Shown: one piece after another, positions 32,288 through 40,812 of the stretch
How positions within the stretch are numbered: the first letter of the stretch is position 1
Layout: every line of letters starts with the position of its first letter
Origin: a bacterium
GTDB taxonomy: Bacteria; Auribacterota; UBA3054
Length of the DNA: 41,098 bases
Assembly: GCA_017616555.1 (NCBI GenBank)
Contig: JAFZXZ010000032.1
Coordinates: 1 to 41,098, forward strand
Reading direction: 5' to 3'
Made by a program: the position numbers and the translations under genes
Notes under the pieces: generated by a model
The model's database searches: none
Told to the model about the DNA's origin: nothing
What the model saw: only the letters and a program-made list of their open reading frames with translations

Positions 32288-32451
32288 ATGGCCTCCTTTT
32301 TGAATTGTGTAATGTTGTCGAACAAGAGGTGCTTTACGGCCTCCATATAGTAAGCGGTCGCGAAATGGGAAAAATTGCGTTACCTCAAGCGAGATTTAGC
32401 CGATTTGCCGTTGTTTTGAGCGTTTGGGCGAAAAGCGACATGTTGTTTTGC

Positions 32452-32465
32452 TATAATTAGGGAGA
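32452..32465 (+). promoter_or_regulatory. Extended -10 promoter next to the nuclease-fold gene start
   Basis: TGCTATAAT (TATAAT at 32452-32457) is an extended -10 element; the ATG follows nine bases later with GGGAGA between. The usual start-site distance would put the first transcribed base near the ribosome binding site. Confidence 0.5.
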
Positions 32466-32466
32466 T

Positions 32467-33561
32467 ATGAAGAAATTTTTGTTTATTCTTGTGCTTTTGC
32501 TTTTGGGCGCCGGCGCTTATTTTTACTTCACCGCGCCGGAGGAAGTGGAGCAGATCATCGCCAAGGTCCCCTTGCGTAAAGAGAAAGAGTGGGTCTGCGA
32601 GGGCGTTGACCTGCCCTGGTTCCATTCCGTGAAGGGGGAATGGCGCGTTGATGTGAGGGAAGCTGAGATTGCCATCATCGGTTCCAAGGACAAGGAATCT
32701 TTGAAGACGCTCTCCGCTTACTTTGACATCAAGTCGAAAGAGTACAAGGATATGGAAGTCGAGGTTGACACCTGGATCAAGAACCATACCGTCAAGCAGT
32801 TCATGGCCTACATCCCCGGACCGCCGGAAGGGACGAACCAATGCTCGACTTACATCTACTACCACAAGACTCAGGATCTTGGCCCGCTTTTGCTGAGAAG
32901 CGGCTACGCGGTCATCATGGGCGAACTGAAAAAGAATCCGCCCTTCTACCGTTCCTGCCAAAGGATGGCTGTGGAAAGAAAGCTCGGTATGTGGAAGTAC
33001 GCCAAGATGAGGGACGAGGGGATAGAGGTCTATTGCAATCTGGACGTCACGCCCATTCTCAAAGTTCCGAAAGACGGCTCGAAACCTGAGCCTGGCGTGC
33101 CCTTGTTCCATCGCCGCGACCTCTACATTACTCCCAGGTACTCCAGTAAGGATCTTTTCGACGTAAGCGAATCTTACTCCTTCTTGGTCGAGGCTAGGGG
33201 CACGATCATCATTCACGGCGCTCCTGTCGATCACGACATGACTTTGTCCATCTGCCCGAGAGGGCGTCTCGCTAGCTTCGGTACGCTGATGGAATCCTTC
33301 CCGCCGCATGACTACAACTGGCACCAGGAGGAAGTTTTGATGCGCGGCGGCACGACCAACGAATTCAGGATCACCTATGCGCCAATGGACTTCACGATCG
33401 TCTCCCGCCAGGGACTAGACTTGCAGTACCACGGCAACATCATAGAGCAGGTGGATTTCAACCTCGAAAAGGATCACGACAACGTTTACAAGAAGTCTTT
33501 CTATATCCCGAGGGATAAGTTTATGGACTTCTTCAGCCTCATGAGCCCGGATCTCTTCTAA
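32467..33561 (+). CDS. Membrane-anchored protein with a degenerate staphylococcal-nuclease-like domain
   Basis: 364 residues with an N-terminal membrane anchor or signal (FLFILVLLLLGAGAYFYFT). Residues about 45-185 resemble the SNase (TNase) fold: LSAYFDIKSKEYKDMEVEVD corresponds to the strand before the turn, FMAYIPGPPEG to LAYIYADG, LGPLLLRSGYAVI to VNEALVRQGLAKV, and CQRMAVERKLGMWK to the last helix with its GxW. The residues that align with the catalytic Arg and acidic residues of the nuclease are replaced (Gln or other), so hydrolysis is unlikely. The remaining 170 residues are unrecognised. Its stop overlaps the prmC start (TAATG). The fold call comes from eye alignment and needs a profile search. 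Confidence 0.55.
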   Translation: MKKFLFILVLLLLGAGAYFYFTAPEEVEQIIAKVPLRKEKEWVCEGVDLPWFHSVKGEWRVDVREAEIAIIGSKDKESLKTLSAYFDIKSKEYKDMEVEVDTWIKNHTVKQFMAYIPGPPEGTNQCSTYIYYHKTQDLGPLLLRSGYAVIMGELKKNPPFYRSCQRMAVERKLGMWKYAKMRDEGIEVYCNLDVTPILKVPKDGSKPEPGVPLFHRRDLYITPRYSSKDLFDVSESYSFLVEARGTIIIHGAPVDHDMTLSICPRGRLASFGTLMESFPPHDYNWHQEEVLMRGGTTNEFRITYAPMDFTIVSRQGLDLQYHGNIIEQVDFNLEKDHDNVYKKSFYIPRDKFMDFFSLMSPDLF

Positions 33562-34289
33562 TGATCGTAAGCGAGAGAGAAGAGCTTTGGCTTAGGGAAT
33601 TCGCTGAAAAAAGCGGCGAAGACTTCAATGCGCTTCTGAAGAAAAGAGAGAGCGGATATCCTTTGGCCTACATAATAGGCAGCCAGCCTTTCCATGAAAT
33701 AGAGCTAAAGATCACTCCTGATGTGCTCGTGCCAAGACCGGAAACGGAAGAGATGGTCGAGCGCATACTTAAGGAAGCGAAACCTGCTGGAATTGGCCTT
33801 GACCTAGGCTGCGGAAGCGGAGCAATCGCTTTGGCTCTCGCGCATGCTTTGCCGGAATGGGCTTTTACGGCCACCGACATTTCTAAAAAAGCGCTGGAAC
33901 TCGCCAAAGAGAACGCGAAAGATCTCGGCCTTGATCAACGCGTTGCTTTCCGCCTCGGCTCCTGGTTCGAGGCGCTCCCGGAAGGGGAAACGTATGATCT
34001 GATCGTCACCAATCCTCCTTACGTCGGAAACACGGAGGAAATAGATCTGGGCGCCACCTATGAACCTAAGATCGCTCTGTTTGCCGGTCCGGACGGACTC
34101 GACTGCTACCGCCTTATCCTTTTGAAAGTGAAGGACTATCTCAAATCGGGCGGGCTCTTTATGGGAGAGTGCGGGCCGTACCATGCCCAAAGCCTTCTGA
34201 AACTGGCGAAAGAGGCCGGCCTAAAGTCCGCCGAGATACTCAAGGACTATTCCGGAAGAGACCGTTTCATAAGGGCCGTGAAGGATTGA
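33561..34289 (+). CDS. prmC: Peptide chain release factor N5-glutamine methyltransferase
   Basis: Methylates the GGQ glutamine of RF1 and RF2 with S-adenosylmethionine. The 242-residue protein has the family's N-terminal helical part shortened (by about 30 residues) but retains PLAYIIGSQPF and DVLVPRPETEEMVE. The SAM motif is LDLGCGSGAIAL (Asp81) and the substrate motif NPPY is at 151-154. The start overlaps the stop of the nuclease-fold gene. The RF1 gene (prfA), often adjacent in bacteria, is not here. Confidence 0.95.
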   Translation: MIVSEREELWLREFAEKSGEDFNALLKKRESGYPLAYIIGSQPFHEIELKITPDVLVPRPETEEMVERILKEAKPAGIGLDLGCGSGAIALALAHALPEWAFTATDISKKALELAKENAKDLGLDQRVAFRLGSWFEALPEGETYDLIVTNPPYVGNTEEIDLGATYEPKIALFAGPDGLDCYRLILLKVKDYLKSGGLFMGECGPYHAQSLLKLAKEAGLKSAEILKDYSGRDRFIRAVKD

Positions 34290-34316
34290 ATTTTCTTCCC
34301 ACATCTGTGATAGAAT
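34287..34316 (+). promoter_or_regulatory. Promoter of the giant TPR lipoprotein
   Basis: TTGAAT (34287-34292), an 18-base spacer and TAGAAT (34311-34316) form a good promoter overlapping the prmC stop codon. The predicted start of transcription coincides with the ATG at 34324. Confidence 0.55.
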
Positions 34317-34323
34317 GGGAACT

Positions 34324-37300
34324 ATGAAAAAAGTTTTATTTATTGCCATTGTTTTGCTTTGCGCCTTTTGCGCCTGCCGAAAAGAAGGCGGGGAGAAACC
34401 CATTTCCCCAGTCAGGACCAACACTAACGTCCAAGTCACGAAGAAAGTTCCCAAAAGCGGGAAAACACAAAGCGCCGTCGCTGCGAAGAGCATAAGCTCC
34501 GACTCCTTCGGGTCAGTCACCGGCCTTGTTTACAGAAGCGATTACCCAAAACTTGCGGACAGGCCCTGCTTCGATTTGACGACGGTTTTGGAAAGGCTGA
34601 AAAAGGAACCTAAGAACGCCGACCTTTATTTCGCCATTGCGCTTCATTTGTCTCCCAACTCGCTGGAGAGGGAAACGAATCTGAAAAAAGCTGTTGAATT
34701 GGCTCCCGACGCCCCGTATCCGTATCTTGAGCTTGTGTGCTATTACGGAACCTTGGGAGATTTTGCCAAAGCGAAAACGGCCGCCCAGGAATTGACGGCT
34801 TTCCTTGGGGACAAAGACGTCGCCCTGAGAGTGGTCAGGCGCTGCAAGAACTGGCTCAAGGGCTATGCTGTTTACGATGACACCCAGTGCAATGACAGCA
34901 CGGTGGGCGTTATGGAAGTTCTTGCGCCGTACAGTCAGGAGATAGCCCGCGCGGTCGTCAAATACCACGTTATCGTCAAGAACAATTCCAAGGCTTTGAA
35001 ACTGGCTGAAGAATTTATGAAGCCGGAGAGCGAAAGCGAAAAATTAGCCTGGATCGAGATATTGGACTGCATAGAATCGCCGGAAGCCCAGGCGCTCATA
35101 AACGATCTTAATTACGAAGGCGAGAGGGACGAACTCTCCTTAGCTCGCAGCGGACTAATAAAGCTGCAAAGCGGGCATCCGTACGGCAACAGCGAATGGT
35201 ACGGAGCCGAGCTGCAGGATCTCCGCCGCAAAGTATTGCTCAACTCCACCAACGTTGACGAGAGGCTGGAAGTCGCCGGGGAATACGCGAACGTTATCCT
35301 GATGTCGACCGACAGGAGCCAGCTCGACGAATACATTGCGACTATAAATCCTCCTGACACCGAAGGCAAAAGGATGGAAATGCTGGTCGTTCTGAACTCC
35401 ATGAGCAATTACGACATGGACGATGAGGCTTCCCATTACGCCAACATGCTATATGTGTCAGCGCCCCCTTCCTCGCAGCCCGCTGTTATGGCGTCCATAC
35501 TCAATTCCAGCCTGACCGTTGACAGCGACATCATTGAGGAAGCCGCCAAGCTCTATCCTGAGGATATAAAACTGATCACCGCGGCCGGCAATTACTACAA
35601 GAACAAAAAAGATTACGAGAAGGCCGCAGGTTTCCATAAACGGCTTTTAGACCTTGTCAAGACCGAGAAAGAAAAGAGCGACGCTGTGCGTCTCCTGGCG
35701 GAAGATCTTTCCGCGTCTGGTAACAAAGAGGAGCTTTTGAATCTTCTTTCCGACAGCGAGGAAAAATTAGCCCAGAACACCGCTGAAGCCAAGGTCACGC
35801 TGCTTTCCATCCAGATGGGAATTAGCGGAACGAACAGCGTCTGGCAGGAAGCGGCGGAGCTCTTCCTGCAGGAAGAGGATCCCAACAACAGAGCTATACT
35901 TCTCGATTTTCTCGTCAAGCCAAATTGGAACACCGTAAAGACCGCCAGGGAGCTTGCCCCGGAGATCGTCGCCAAAGCGATAACCGCGCCAGTCTCACCG
36001 GAAATGCAGAGGGTTCTCCTCGCGCTCTTCGAACGGCTCCAGGACATGGAAGTCAAGCCCGAGATGCGCACGCTTCTGCACTACTTCCTCATGAACGGCG
36101 TCAAGCCTCCGCAGTTCTACGACACCGTTTCGCTTTTCCCGAGCATAGAGGAAGCAAGGAGAGAACTTGGGAATTGGCTTGCGGAAGCCAATCTCGGCCC
36201 CTTAGACCTTATGACCTTTTACGTCAACTCGATCGCTTACCGCTTGGGTAATGACGAACCGGCTCTGCAGCTTTACAGGAGCATATGGGACAAAACAGCG
36301 GATCTGTCCTTCCAGTTAAGGGCTCCGCTCTTCTATTCTTTCTACCAATTCGCCAACTCCGACAAGATAAGCAAAGAGGCTAAAGCTGAAGCCCAGCGTT
36401 CTCTCTTTGAGGCTTGGTACAAAGATTTCAAGATCTTTTGCGAAAACGATATACCGGCCACTGTCACCAACGATCCGGGAGAATGCTTAGAGCAGGCGAC
36501 CGAGCAGGAAAAGCGCGAGATCATGGAGCTAATAAAGGCGAGGCTCAAAAACGCCGGCACGAATTATACGATCGTCAACATTTTCCGCAGGCTCTCCAAA
36601 GAGCTTAAGCTGGAAAAGGAGAGCAACGAGCTTCTTGAAGAGCATTTCACCATCGATCACTTAGTCAAGCATCCTGACGAGATCTGGCTCTACGAGAATA
36701 TCTGCGAGGAATCCGGCAAAGACTTCGACATCAAGAAAGTATTGAGGGCTATTCTTGACAGCCAGACCAATATCTCGAATTTCGCCCAATCGGGCCTTAT
36801 CTACATGCTTAGAAACAACGGTATGGCTAAAGAGGCCGACGAGCTCTCGGAAAAGCTCCTTGACGAACCGAACGCCCCCTGGTTCATAAAGCACAGCGCG
36901 CTCTACAACATAAAGAACCAGCAAAAGCGCCTTGAAAAGACCATAGAAGTCGCGGAAGCGATGCCTCCCGGCGAAGGCAAGAACGAGCTTTATTTCCAGA
37001 TCCTGGACAATTGCAGGGGCGACAAGTTCAAGGAAAACTTCATGGAAGCCCTGGAATATCTCCAGAGCTCCAAGAAAGACTACGTCTGGGACAGGCTCTT
37101 TATGGAAGCCAGGAACGCTCCCTACGACGTTGACATGGACTCGCTCTTCGAGAACTACGAGAAATTCCTCAGCGAAGGAAGAAGCAAGGACGAAGTCGAA
37201 AAGCTCCTTTCGAGCGCCAAAATGGAGCACTACTCCGAAATCGGCGACTACACCAAAGCCATCAAGGAAGGCGAAGCGCTTGTTGAAAAGGACCCCGGCA

Positions 37301-39033
37301 AAGGAGGGCAGCTCGCCAACCTCTATCTGCAGAAAGGGAATCCCGCCAAGGCCGAAGAAGCTTACAAGAACCTCCTCGACGCCTATGAGAAAGCCTGCCT
37401 GGAAGGCGACACCACTCACAAAGAGTGGCTGTTCACCGCTATGAACGGCCTTAAAACCATGGCCCAGGACGGTCAGGCGGAACTCGACGAATACACCTTA
37501 AGAAGGGCTTTTTTGCAAAGCGACAATCCGACCGCCAGCGATTATCGCGAATTCATAGACGTAGGGGAAGGCATCATATCCCTTGAAACCATGAACTCCG
37601 CCTACGAAAAAGTTTTGGAGCTCACTGTTGGCGACGACGAAAAAAATGATCTTCTGATGAATTGGATGAACAGGGCCAGGGACTACGGCGACACGAACAC
37701 CTACAAGAAGATCCTTGCCATGAGCGCGGAAAACGATCTGCGTTCCATGGCGGAATACATCCAGCTGCTCTCTTCCCAGGGCGAAGACAAGGAAGCTTTC
37801 GCCAAAGGAATGGAAGCCTGGGAAAAGAACAAGGATAGCGATGCCTGGAAGAAGCGCCAGATGGAGACTCCGCTCTTTGAACTGTGCGTAAAGATGGGCG
37901 AGAACGACAAAGCCTGGGAGATCCTCTCAGACAAATGGACCACCGAGAAAAAAGACCCTTACATGTACCTTGACCCAGTGGGCATCGTCAGGATGGCGGA
38001 AAAACTCGGCAAAGGCAAGGAAGCCATAGAAGGCCTGGAGAAGTTCATCTCAGAGACCGGCAACGCCTACTCCAAACTTTCCAACGCCATGGGAATTTTC
38101 AACGCCTACAGGAACCTTAAAGACGAGGAGGGCGCCAAGGCTTTTGTTGACCGCTTCTTAGAGACCGCTCCTAAGATCTCCGGCAATCCAGCGCAAAGGC
38201 TCGAACTCTATTTCAACTCCTCTAATCCCGAAAAAGGCCTGGATATGGTGAAAGAGGCGATGGAAAACAGATCCGACTACAACCTCGACTACTACCTTTC
38301 CAGAGTCAATTCGTACTTTGACAGGAACAACGACAGGGACGGCAAGATAGAATTTTTGAAAGCGTTACCGGAAAGCTACGAACAGCGCTCCCAACTTGCC
38401 AGCGTCTATCAGAACTCAGGGGATGAAAGCGACCGCAAGCAGGCCGTTGCGCTCCTCAAAGAGAATATGGACGACGAGGAAGTCGATTCCTATAAGAGAA
38501 ACAGCGCCAGGGACCAGCTGCTCAACATAGCCCTGAAAGGGGAGAAGGACCAGTATCTCATCAACGAGATCATAAACGACTACAACTCCGACACATCCCT
38601 GACAAAGAGCGAACGCAACCGGGCCCTTGCCGACATCTACACCAAGTCGGAAGACTACATTAAGGCCGACAACATCTACAATCAATGGATTTCTGAGACC
38701 AAGAATCCCTACGAAAAGATCAACACCAGGCGCGAATACGCCGATATGCTTGAGAAATCCGGCCGCACCCGCGACGCCATCGACCAGTACAAAGAGGTTT
38801 TGGAGAGCCAGAAGAACGATTCCTACGGCAGGGAAGAGACCGTAAACAAGCTTATAAACCTCTATCAGAAAGACGGCGACACACTTAAAGCCGAAAATCT
38901 CCGCCGCGAGCGCATAACAGAGTACGAGAAGATCCTCGCAACCGTTCCCTACGGCTCCAGAGCCAGGGAACTCAAGCAGAAGATCGAAGCCGAAAAGAAA
39001 GCTATCGAGGACGCCAATACACCAAAGGGGTGA
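34324..39033 (+). CDS. Giant TPR-repeat lipoprotein
   Basis: 1569 residues from the ATG at 34324. An ATG at 34315 lies inside the -10 element and is rejected. The signal peptide MKKVLFIAIVLLCAFCAC has a lipobox (FCAC, Cys18). The rest is almost wholly alpha-helical tetratricopeptide-like repeats, for example ADLYFAIALHLSPN, KAAGFHKRLLDLVK, AKAEEAYKNLLDAYE and AIDQYKEVLESQ. No enzyme domain is seen. A scaffold of this size on the inner face of the outer membrane, or on the surface, could organise secretion or envelope complexes. It is monocistronic, after prmC; the 3' end has no obvious terminator before the next promoter. Confidence 0.82.
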   Translation: MKKVLFIAIVLLCAFCACRKEGGEKPISPVRTNTNVQVTKKVPKSGKTQSAVAAKSISSDSFGSVTGLVYRSDYPKLADRPCFDLTTVLERLKKEPKNADLYFAIALHLSPNSLERETNLKKAVELAPDAPYPYLELVCYYGTLGDFAKAKTAAQELTAFLGDKDVALRVVRRCKNWLKGYAVYDDTQCNDSTVGVMEVLAPYSQEIARAVVKYHVIVKNNSKALKLAEEFMKPESESEKLAWIEILDCIESPEAQALINDLNYEGERDELSLARSGLIKLQSGHPYGNSEWYGAELQDLRRKVLLNSTNVDERLEVAGEYANVILMSTDRSQLDEYIATINPPDTEGKRMEMLVVLNSMSNYDMDDEASHYANMLYVSAPPSSQPAVMASILNSSLTVDSDIIEEAAKLYPEDIKLITAAGNYYKNKKDYEKAAGFHKRLLDLVKTEKEKSDAVRLLAEDLSASGNKEELLNLLSDSEEKLAQNTAEAKVTLLSIQMGISGTNSVWQEAAELFLQEEDPNNRAILLDFLVKPNWNTVKTARELAPEIVAKAITAPVSPEMQRVLLALFERLQDMEVKPEMRTLLHYFLMNGVKPPQFYDTVSLFPSIEEARRELGNWLAEANLGPLDLMTFYVNSIAYRLGNDEPALQLYRSIWDKTADLSFQLRAPLFYSFYQFANSDKISKEAKAEAQRSLFEAWYKDFKIFCENDIPATVTNDPGECLEQATEQEKREIMELIKARLKNAGTNYTIVNIFRRLSKELKLEKESNELLEEHFTIDHLVKHPDEIWLYENICEESGKDFDIKKVLRAILDSQTNISNFAQSGLIYMLRNNGMAKEADELSEKLLDEPNAPWFIKHSALYNIKNQQKRLEKTIEVAEAMPPGEGKNELYFQILDNCRGDKFKENFMEALEYLQSSKKDYVWDRLFMEARNAPYDVDMDSLFENYEKFLSEGRSKDEVEKLLSSAKMEHYSEIGDYTKAIKEGEALVEKDPGKGGQLANLYLQKGNPAKAEEAYKNLLDAYEKACLEGDTTHKEWLFTAMNGLKTMAQDGQAELDEYTLRRAFLQSDNPTASDYREFIDVGEGIISLETMNSAYEKVLELTVGDDEKNDLLMNWMNRARDYGDTNTYKKILAMSAENDLRSMAEYIQLLSSQGEDKEAFAKGMEAWEKNKDSDAWKKRQMETPLFELCVKMGENDKAWEILSDKWTTEKKDPYMYLDPVGIVRMAEKLGKGKEAIEGLEKFISETGNAYSKLSNAMGIFNAYRNLKDEEGAKAFVDRFLETAPKISGNPAQRLELYFNSSNPEKGLDMVKEAMENRSDYNLDYYLSRVNSYFDRNNDRDGKIEFLKALPESYEQRSQLASVYQNSGDESDRKQAVALLKENMDDEEVDSYKRNSARDQLLNIALKGEKDQYLINEIINDYNSDTSLTKSERNRALADIYTKSEDYIKADNIYNQWISETKNPYEKINTRREYADMLEKSGRTRDAIDQYKEVLESQKNDSYGREETVNKLINLYQKDGDTLKAENLRRERITEYEKILATVPYGSRARELKQKIEAEKKAIEDANTPKG

Positions 39034-39034
39034 T

Positions 39035-39064
39035 TTGCTTTTCAAAGGGCCCTTTTGATACAAT
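39035..39064 (+). promoter_or_regulatory. Promoter of the PEP-CTERM pair with a palindrome in the spacer
   Basis: TACAAT (39059-39064) is a good -10 with a weak TTGCTT (39035-39040) 18 bases upstream. The spacer is filled by AAAGGGCCCTTT (39044-39055), a perfect 12-base palindrome in a slightly longer imperfect one. This may be an operator or, less likely, a short hairpin ending the TPR transcript. Confidence 0.45.
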
Positions 39065-39128
39065 AACTCTACCAATAAAACTTGGAAAACTTTAATCAAC
39101 AAACATACAATCCCAATTGGGGGGAAAC

Positions 39129-39896
39129 ATGAAAAAACTTTTAGTTCTCTTAGTGGCCGTTTGCGCTGTGTCCGTTTTGGCGGAAAGCACAGATCTTTTC
39201 GTTTATGATTTTGAGACCTCTGAAGGCTACAATGCCGGCACGATCAATGGACAGAAAGGCTGGACTTATGATTGGTCAGACGATGATGCCAACATGATTA
39301 TTAACGACTCCACAGTTGCCGCTTCCGGCAGCCAGTATCTCTCCATGGGATATCCTGGAAAAGATGCCAGATGCCGCAATACTTTTGATATTTCCAGCAG
39401 TTTCAAAGCTGGCAATAAACTTCTTGTAACATGGTTTTCAGCTGGATCGTCAACTGGCACGCATTATGCCAAGTTCCATAATCTTGGCACTTCCGGACAG
39501 CCCTACAATGTTGAGATTGCTGAACTCCAAATTTGGGGAAGCACTACCCAGATGACCATTTGTGATCCTTCAACAGACAAAACGAAAGGCGTTCAAAAGG
39601 CCATATCAAATCCCACGGATTTCCATGAATTCACCCTTTTGCTTGAGCCTTCCACTCACGCTGTTCTGGAGTACACCATAGACGGCACAGTGGTGTTCGA
39701 TAAAACTGCTGGATATACTTACGCAAATGATGCTTCAAATGCTAACAATTCCGGCTTGGGCGGTGATCTTATCGACGGCGTGCGTCTCCAGGGACACGGA
39801 GCTTTCGACGGCTTCAAAGTTGAAATGGTGCCTGAACCGGCTGTCTTTGCTCTCATCGCTCTTCTGGGCCTTTTCTTCGCCCGCAAGCAGCGCTAA
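39129..39896 (+). CDS. PEP-CTERM secreted protein, first of a tandem pair
   Basis: 255 residues from the ATG at 39129, preceded by a GGGGGG ribosome binding site. It has a signal peptide (MKKLLVLLVAVCAVSVLA), a beta-rich ectodomain of the concanavalin/LamG type (DFETSEGYNAGTINGQKGW, HNLGTSGQPYNVEIAEL) and a PEP-CTERM tail (VPEPAVFALIALLGLFFARKQR read in parts: VPEP, helix, RKQR). The tail predicts exosortase-mediated sorting to the surface. The next gene is a paralogue 28 bases downstream. Base composition is slightly more AT-rich than that of the second copy. Ligand is unknown. Confidence 0.87.
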   Translation: MKKLLVLLVAVCAVSVLAESTDLFVYDFETSEGYNAGTINGQKGWTYDWSDDDANMIINDSTVAASGSQYLSMGYPGKDARCRNTFDISSSFKAGNKLLVTWFSAGSSTGTHYAKFHNLGTSGQPYNVEIAELQIWGSTTQMTICDPSTDKTKGVQKAISNPTDFHEFTLLLEPSTHAVLEYTIDGTVVFDKTAGYTYANDASNANNSGLGGDLIDGVRLQGHGAFDGFKVEMVPEPAVFALIALLGLFFARKQR

Positions 39897-39924
39897 TTTG
39901 AAAACAACAAACTGAGGTAAAAAT

Positions 39925-40659
39925 ATGAAAAAACTTTTAGTTCTTAGCGTGCTTCTCTGCGCCGGCTTCGCCATGGCCGAGGGAGCCAATCTGTGGAAGT
40001 GCGATTTTGAAGAAGGCGAAGGCTTCACCGAAGGCAAAGTTGCCGGTCAGAACGGCTGGGACAAGCTTGCCTGGTGGGCGAACGACGAGGTCTTCGTCGT
40101 CAAAGGCGATGCCGTTTCCGGCGAGCAGTTCATTGAAAGCAACCCCTCCGGCGTCAATGTTCAGAACAACAATATCGACATTTCTGATGATTATCAGGAA
40201 GGCTCCAAGCTTATGATGAGCGCCTACGGCCAGGCCAACTTCGTTGACGGCGGCCAGGACATGAGCGTCAGGTTCCATTGCCTCGGCACCTCCGGCAAGA
40301 CCTACGACGTCGAGATCGCTGAATTCAACTTCAAGCAGAACGGCACCGTTAATGCTTGGGTTACCGGCTGCAGCTTTAGCACTACCGCCGCTCAGGGCGA
40401 ATGGGTCAAGTTCGGCGTGGTCATCGATCCTGCCGACAAGAAAGTTGAAAAAGTTTTCATCGGCGACACGGTGAGAGAAGACGAAGGTATGACTTACAAG
40501 TCCGCCACTGCTGAAGGTTGCGGCAATCTGCCCGACGGCTTCCGCATTTATAACGGCTCCGGCAAGATCGACAACATCTCCATCGACGTCGTTCCGGAAC
40601 CGGCCTTCCTGGGCCTTCTGGCGCTTGCCGGACTGTTCTTCGTGAGGAAACAGAGATAA
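39925..40659 (+). CDS. PEP-CTERM secreted protein, second of a tandem pair
   Basis: 244 residues, clearly related to the preceding protein: CDFEEGEGFTEGKVAGQNGW matches its DFETSEGYNAG block and HCLGTSGKTYDVEIAEF its HNLGTSG block. Signal peptide MKKLLVLSVLLCAGFAMA; tail VVPEPAFLGLLALAGLFF then VRKQR. A GAGG ribosome binding site precedes the ATG. The two are likely co-transcribed from the promoter before the first gene, ending at a strong hairpin. Probably a surface matrix or glycan-binding protein; no catalytic residues are evident. Confidence 0.87.
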   Translation: MKKLLVLSVLLCAGFAMAEGANLWKCDFEEGEGFTEGKVAGQNGWDKLAWWANDEVFVVKGDAVSGEQFIESNPSGVNVQNNNIDISDDYQEGSKLMMSAYGQANFVDGGQDMSVRFHCLGTSGKTYDVEIAEFNFKQNGTVNAWVTGCSFSTTAAQGEWVKFGVVIDPADKKVEKVFIGDTVREDEGMTYKSATAEGCGNLPDGFRIYNGSGKIDNISIDVVPEPAFLGLLALAGLFFVRKQR

Positions 40660-40683
40660 GCTTTATTTGCTTATCTGAAGTGA

Positions 40684-40717
40684 AAAGAGACCGCTCTTAT
40701 GGGCGGTCTCTTTTTTT
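40684..40717 (+). terminator. Rho-independent terminator after the PEP-CTERM pair
   Basis: GAGACCGC (40687-40694) and GCGGTCTC (40703-40710) form a perfect stem flanked by an A-rich side and a T7 run. It separates the PEP-CTERM pair from the GH92 gene. Confidence 0.9.
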
Positions 40718-40749
40718 GTTTTTGGCGAAATGCTGGTTGGATCGGCGTT

Positions 40750-40778
40750 TTGGTGAAAAATCATATATTTGCTATAAT
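40750..40778 (+). promoter_or_regulatory. Promoter of the GH92 gene
   Basis: TTGGTG (40750-40755), a 17-base spacer and TATAAT (40773-40778), also preceded by TGC as an extended -10. A strong AGGAGG ribosome binding site (40801-40806) follows, seven bases before the ATG. Confidence 0.7.
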
Positions 40779-40812
40779 CGGTAAATAATAACTTTAATCC
40801 AGGAGGAATAAT

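Noticed and set aside
34315..34323. Upstream ATG for the TPR lipoprotein
   Set aside because: It overlaps the predicted -10 element and would add three residues before the typical MKK signal peptide start.
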